Below are positions 60,599 through 64,000 of a stretch of DNA of 64,000 nucleotides, in pieces (position 1 is the first letter of the stretch; each line of letters begins with the position of its first letter). A program made the translations under genes and the position numbers. The DNA is from CAJXZP01 sp041563475. GTDB lineage: Bacteria > Bacteroidota > Bacteroidia > Flavobacteriales_G > Salibacteraceae. The notes under the pieces were generated by a model. The model searched no databases and was not told where the DNA came from. It was given only the letters and a program-made list of their open reading frames with translations. The stretch lies in the NCBI GenBank assembly GCA_041563475.1, contig JBFFMY010000005.1:18633-82632 (forward strand), written 5' to 3'.

Positions 60599-61345
60599 TT
60601 ATTGGATAAATACTTTTTTCGCAGCTGAAATTCCATTTTCAGTTTGAATCGTTACAATATAAACACCTGAGGTTAAATCGCTAATGTCAATGTTTTGGTA
60701 GAAATTTTGTCCTCCAGCATTTGGTAAAACAGTTTTAACCGTTTGCCCAGTAATACTTAAAACATTGATTTGAACATTTTGATTTGTGTTTTTAACAAAT
60801 ACAGTCATCAAATCTCCAGAAGTAGTAATTTTAGAAATGTTTGCTTTCGATAAATCACCAACGCTAGTTGCCCAATCAAAAGTGAAATCACTACAAAACT
60901 CCTTGTTTGCATCCGTATTATTGTATAAAAAAGGACTTACTAAAACTACAATTCTTTCCAAAGAAACACATAACTCATGCGAACCAGGTTGCGTGCTTGC
61001 AGCCCAGCTATTGGTTAATGTAACATCGTAGGATTGGTTTGCATCCACCGCTAAAGCAATGGTTTTTACCCATTCTGTTCCACCCAAATCAGGATCATCT
61101 AATTTAACACCGTCTAATTTAACATTGTAATTGAAGTTAGAACCTACACCAAAATTTGTGCTACTTGGGTCGTTGTTTGTAATTGTAATCATAATATCCG
61201 TAAGAACCGATCCGGTTCCAGAACCATCAATAAATACAGTGCCCGTTGGCTTTAAAATAGCATCTACAGAAATGGCTGTTGTAGATTGAGCATAGGATAA
61301 AGACCCCAAAACCAATGTTATAGAAAATAGTAAAAGTTTTTTCAT
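60599..61345 (-). CDS. Small secreted protein with T9SS type A sorting domain
   Basis: The 248-residue protein has a signal peptide (LLLFSITLVLGSLSYAQ), a beta-rich middle region of about 145 residues of unknown fold (GTVFIDGSGTGSVLTDIMIT), and a C-terminal T9SS type A sorting domain (VFVKNTNQNVQINVLSITGQ, LTSGVYIVTIQTENG, KKVFIQ). It should be exported by the type IX system. No enzyme motif is visible. Confidence 0.88.
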   Translation of the reverse strand: MKKLLLFSITLVLGSLSYAQSTTAISVDAILKPTGTVFIDGSGTGSVLTDIMITITNNDPSSTNFGVGSNFNYNVKLDGVKLDDPDLGGTEWVKTIALAVDANQSYDVTLTNSWAASTQPGSHELCVSLERIVVLVSPFLYNNTDANKEFCSDFTFDWATSVGDLSKANISKITTSGDLMTVFVKNTNQNVQINVLSITGQTVKTVLPNAGGQNFYQNIDISDLTSGVYIVTIQTENGISAAKKVFIQ

Positions 61346-61461
61346 AATGTTTGTTTAAGTTAATGATAAATAATGGGGTGAAAGTTAAAATAATAAAAGT
61401 GATATGGAAAACTTTTTTAATTAAACTGAGAATCAATCTTATTAATTGGTAAGGCGTTTTA

Positions 61462-61469
61462 TACCTTTG
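61462..61469 (+). promoter_or_regulatory. -7 promoter box for the T9SS cargo gene
   Basis: TACCTTTG, 21 bases before the ATG at 61490. It is divergent from the gene at 60599-61345. Confidence 0.5.
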
Positions 61470-61489
61470 AAAATTAAACTCACAACTCA

Positions 61490-63337
61490 ATGATTATGAA
61501 AAAAATTACTTTGTTAATAATGTTTGTATTTATTGCAACATTTACGTTTGCCCAACAATCTTTAAATGAACCTAACCACAGGAAAACGGGGGATATTTTT
61601 TCGATCAAGGGTAATTCTAAGTCTATGACTGGATCTATTACCGCCTTAAACAATTATGTGGCCGGTTCCACAATGGATTTGCTTTTCTCCCTTAATTTGG
61701 TAACTCCTGATTTTGAATATGGCGATTCTTTGTGGATTCAATTTCCAGCAGGATTTACTATTAACTCCGCATCTGACCCATTCGCAACCGCCACTGAAAC
61801 GCAACCCGATGAGGCATTAAATTTACCTATTGTTTCGCCAAATGTATCTTGGGGAGATAATGATAATCTTTATGGTGGGATTGAGCCAGGAATTCATAAT
61901 TTTTATGTGAATGTAACCATTCCTGCCGGTGTTACCGGATCTCAAACTATTACTTGGTATTTGAGCGGAGATGAATATGGAGCTGCGCCTAACTTCACAA
62001 ATGGAGTTGGAACTATTAATCCCTTACCATCTGTCGCCAATATTATGTTAGCAGGTACGATGGATAATAAATATTATGAATATCCAAGTGTACTTCCTCG
62101 TGATATAAATTTTGAAGCAACCATCACTAATAACGGAGCTAGTTTAACTGCACCTACAAAGGGTTCAGTTTCCATTCCATCAGTAACTTTTTCTGATTCT
62201 GTTTCTGTAGTAGTTCCTATGGTAACTGGTGCTAATCAAACATTAACGTGGACGAATGCGTCAAATGTTTCTTCTGTTGGTATGCATAACGTCTATTTTG
62301 ATGTGCACAATGTAAATGATTTTAATCCTGCAGACAATAAAGATACTTTGACTTTTATGGTAAGTGATTCTGCTTATTCCTATATGGACACTCTTACTGA
62401 TGGTGCCTCTTTTGGAATAGGTGATGGAGCTGATGGTATCTTAGGAAGTGTTTTCGATATACCTATCACGAGTAATATTAGCTCAGTTTCTTTTTATAGT
62501 CCTGCTCCAGACCCAACTGCGTTGGTTTCATTTGTCATTTATGAAGTGGGTGCAGGAGGACCAACATCTGTAAAAGTATTTGAAAGTGACACCTTTTCAA
62601 CTACAGGAACTTCTCCCACAATGTTTAATAGACCGGTAAATATTTCATTAAACGGTGGTAGTAAATATTTAATTGGTGTAAGGGAACAATTAACAGGAAG
62701 CATGAGAATTGGATCAAATCCAAATGGCTATTTCCCAGATTCTCATTATGCATTTTTTCAAGGTGCTTGGTTGGAAGTTGGTGGCGCTGGATTCCCTCTT
62801 TCGGTTTCTATAATTCCAAACTTCTCACAAAGTTGTCAATCTAATTTCACCTTTGTAGTTGATGCTGTAAATCCAATGAAAGTGGCTTTTACGAACACTT
62901 CATCCAATCCAGGTGGTGGTTCATTAGTTTACTCTTGGGATTTCGGTGATGGTGGTGTAGCCAACATAGATAATCCTGTGTACACGTATACTTCAGAGGG
63001 TGTATTTAATGCTTGTTTAGCTATTACGGATGGTGGTAATTGTACAAGTTCAAATTGTAGAACCGTTACCATTGATGATGGAATTAATAGTGTTCAAGGA
63101 ATTCCAGCGAATGCATTGAAGGTTTATCCAAATCCGAGTACTGGTGTGGTGAACTTCACATACAATAAAGAAGCGAGTGTTTCCGTATATGGAATAGATG
63201 GGTCTTTATTGAAAGTTCTTTCTACAAGATCTGGCAATACAGAAATTGATTTATCTGAATTCCCAAAAGGAACTTATTTGTTAAAGGTAACCTCGGAAGA
63301 AGGGGTAACTATTAAACGAATATCTTTGGTTCGATAG
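61490..63337 (+). CDS. PKD-domain secreted protein with T9SS type A sorting domain
   Basis: The 615-residue protein has a signal peptide (ITLLIMFVFIATFTFAQ), a beta-rich N-terminal region containing DUF-like/CARDB-type segments (AGTMDNKYYEYPSVLPRDIN), one PKD repeat (YSWDFGDGGVANIDNPVYTY) near residue 490, and a C-terminal T9SS type A sorting domain (NALKVYPNPSTGVVNFTYNK ... LSEFPKGTYLLKV). It is exported to the cell surface or medium; the binding target is unknown. A second in-frame ATG at 61496 is a possible start. Confidence 0.9.
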   Translation: MIMKKITLLIMFVFIATFTFAQQSLNEPNHRKTGDIFSIKGNSKSMTGSITALNNYVAGSTMDLLFSLNLVTPDFEYGDSLWIQFPAGFTINSASDPFATATETQPDEALNLPIVSPNVSWGDNDNLYGGIEPGIHNFYVNVTIPAGVTGSQTITWYLSGDEYGAAPNFTNGVGTINPLPSVANIMLAGTMDNKYYEYPSVLPRDINFEATITNNGASLTAPTKGSVSIPSVTFSDSVSVVVPMVTGANQTLTWTNASNVSSVGMHNVYFDVHNVNDFNPADNKDTLTFMVSDSAYSYMDTLTDGASFGIGDGADGILGSVFDIPITSNISSVSFYSPAPDPTALVSFVIYEVGAGGPTSVKVFESDTFSTTGTSPTMFNRPVNISLNGGSKYLIGVREQLTGSMRIGSNPNGYFPDSHYAFFQGAWLEVGGAGFPLSVSIIPNFSQSCQSNFTFVVDAVNPMKVAFTNTSSNPGGGSLVYSWDFGDGGVANIDNPVYTYTSEGVFNACLAITDGGNCTSSNCRTVTIDDGINSVQGIPANALKVYPNPSTGVVNFTYNKEASVSVYGIDGSLLKVLSTRSGNTEIDLSEFPKGTYLLKVTSEEGVTIKRISLVR

Positions 63338-63353
63338 ATTTATAAAATAAGTT

Positions 63354-63385
63354 AAGCCCGACTTTTGCAAGTCGGGCTTTTTTTA
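63354..63385 (+). terminator. Rho-independent terminator of the PKD cargo gene
   Basis: AAGCCCGACTT and AAGTCGGGCTT form a perfect 11-bp stem around a short loop, followed by T residues. The convergent aminotransferase gene ends at 63395. Confidence 0.9.
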
Positions 63386-63394
63386 TTTCAAATT

Positions 63395-64000
63395 TTAAGG
63401 CTTGCTCAGAACGACATTGTTTAACTCAGCAATAATTTTTTCTGATACTTTGTGGAAATATCTTTTTTGCTGGTAGCCTTTAATCCATTGGGCTCCAGTC
63501 ATTGAGTTGGTTATAAAGACTTCTTCAGCTTGTTCAAGTGCATTTATTCCTACGGGAGTTTCCAGAATTTCCATCCCCAAAGTAGTGGCTAATTTTAATA
63601 TGTTTTGGCGCATAATCCCAGGCAAACACCCTTCCGATAATGGGGGAGTTACGAGTCGGTTATGAATTACAATAAAAATATTGGAACTAATGGTTTCGCA
63701 AATCAGTCCTTTGGAATTTAGAATAATTACCTCATCTACAGATTGCTTTATTTTCGCTAAACCAGCTTTAACAAATAACAACGCATTTGCGCTTTTGAGG
63801 GCAGAAAAAGAATGCATAGGTTTAAAAATATCTTCGAAAACTCCAATTTTTAAACCATCCGTGTTTAATTCAAATTTGTTTGCACTCGGCCACGTTTCTA
63901 AAACAACGCTAACCTGATTTGTTTTAGGAGTATATAATCCCCCATCATTTCGGTATACGGTAATTCTAAGTCTAGCACCTTCATTTAGCCTGTTTCTAGA
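63395..64000 (-). CDS. Class IV aminotransferase (5' end outside the window)
   Basis: The frame is open from the window edge (reading SRNRLNEGARLRITVYRN at 64000) to the stop at 63395, 201 codons. It includes EVIILNSKGLICETISSNIF, typical of PLP fold type IV enzymes such as branched-chain aminotransferase, D-amino acid aminotransferase and aminodeoxychorismate lyase. The later LPGIMRQNIL is characteristic of the lyase/aminotransferase group. The catalytic Lys lies in or near the missing part. The subgroup cannot be fixed. Confidence 0.82.
   Translation of the reverse strand, partial: SRNRLNEGARLRITVYRNDGGLYTPKTNQVSVVLETWPSANKFELNTDGLKIGVFEDIFKPMHSFSALKSANALLFVKAGLAKIKQSVDEVIILNSKGLICETISSNIFIVIHNRLVTPPLSEGCLPGIMRQNILKLATTLGMEILETPVGINALEQAEEVFITNSMTGAQWIKGYQQKRYFHKVSEKIIAELNNVVLSKP

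Noticed and set aside
1..64000. CRISPR arrays, tRNA and rRNA genes
   Set aside because: No regularly spaced repeats, no clear tRNA cloverleaf and no rRNA sequence was recognised on reading the intergenic regions by eye. A tRNA scan was not possible.

Overview
The window looks like a chromosomal segment of a low-GC member of the Bacteroidota, most likely of the order Flavobacteriales. Three things support this. There are several type IX secretion system (T9SS) cargo proteins with type A or type B C-terminal sorting domains, plus a PorP/SprF-like outer-membrane protein. Many genes follow the TAnnTTTG -7 promoter box typical of this phylum, on both strands. Shine-Dalgarno sequences are generally poor. 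Family-level placement is inference. No rRNA, tRNA, CRISPR array or phage was recognised.

Layout. 0-4 kb: a partial nucleoid-associated protein, a SlyD-like isomerase, a saccharopine dehydrogenase family enzyme and a diheme cytochrome c peroxidase/MauG lipoprotein. 4-10.4 kb: a 1675-residue PKD-repeat T9SS cargo translationally coupled to a PorP/SprF protein. 10.5-20 kb: housekeeping genes (trxB, an OsmC-like protein, htpG, lemA, a LolD-like ATPase, sucC) with small envelope proteins. 20-26 kb: a tandem duplication of a ~2.7-kb gene for a beta-propeller T9SS lipoprotein, flanks included. 26-30.3 kb: folE, an atypical LuxR-type regulator, flavodoxin, a twitch-type radical SAM protein and yaaA. 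30.4-33.6 kb: a 12-haem cytochrome followed by a nonsense-interrupted beta-barrel gene. 33.8-37.6 kb: a dihydrouridine synthase, two membrane proteins and a MORN-repeat protein.

The stretch at 37.6-42.6 kb is the accessory, decaying part. It holds a frameshifted secreted protein, an IS3-family element with a -1 frameshift site and recognisable inverted repeats, a phospholipase-D lipoprotein gene that has lost its signal-peptide start, a strongly structured and apparently transcribed non-coding locus of about 345 nt, and a frameshifted small helical protein. 42.6-51.2 kb is mostly ordinary: two GNAT acetyltransferases, a YgiQ radical SAM protein, an ABC-F protein with a degenerate second ATP site, an M1 peptidase, a DUF192 protein, a ChaN-like protein and a cold-shock protein. 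51.2-53 kb carries an MbnP/MbnH-type pair (copper-associated protein plus diheme enzyme) whose enzyme gene is broken in a nine-base homopolymer. 53-64 kb holds a TlpA-like thioredoxin, a methyltransferase, fabI, a threonine/serine dehydratase, a receiver-histidine kinase, an Fnr-type regulator, two T9SS cargo proteins and a partial class IV aminotransferase.

I found no obvious new defence or biosynthetic system. The items most worth following up are the structured RNA locus, the MbnP/MbnH pair with its homopolymer, the phosphorylation-deficient regulator beside flavodoxin, and the cluster of single-base gene disruptions around the insertion sequence.
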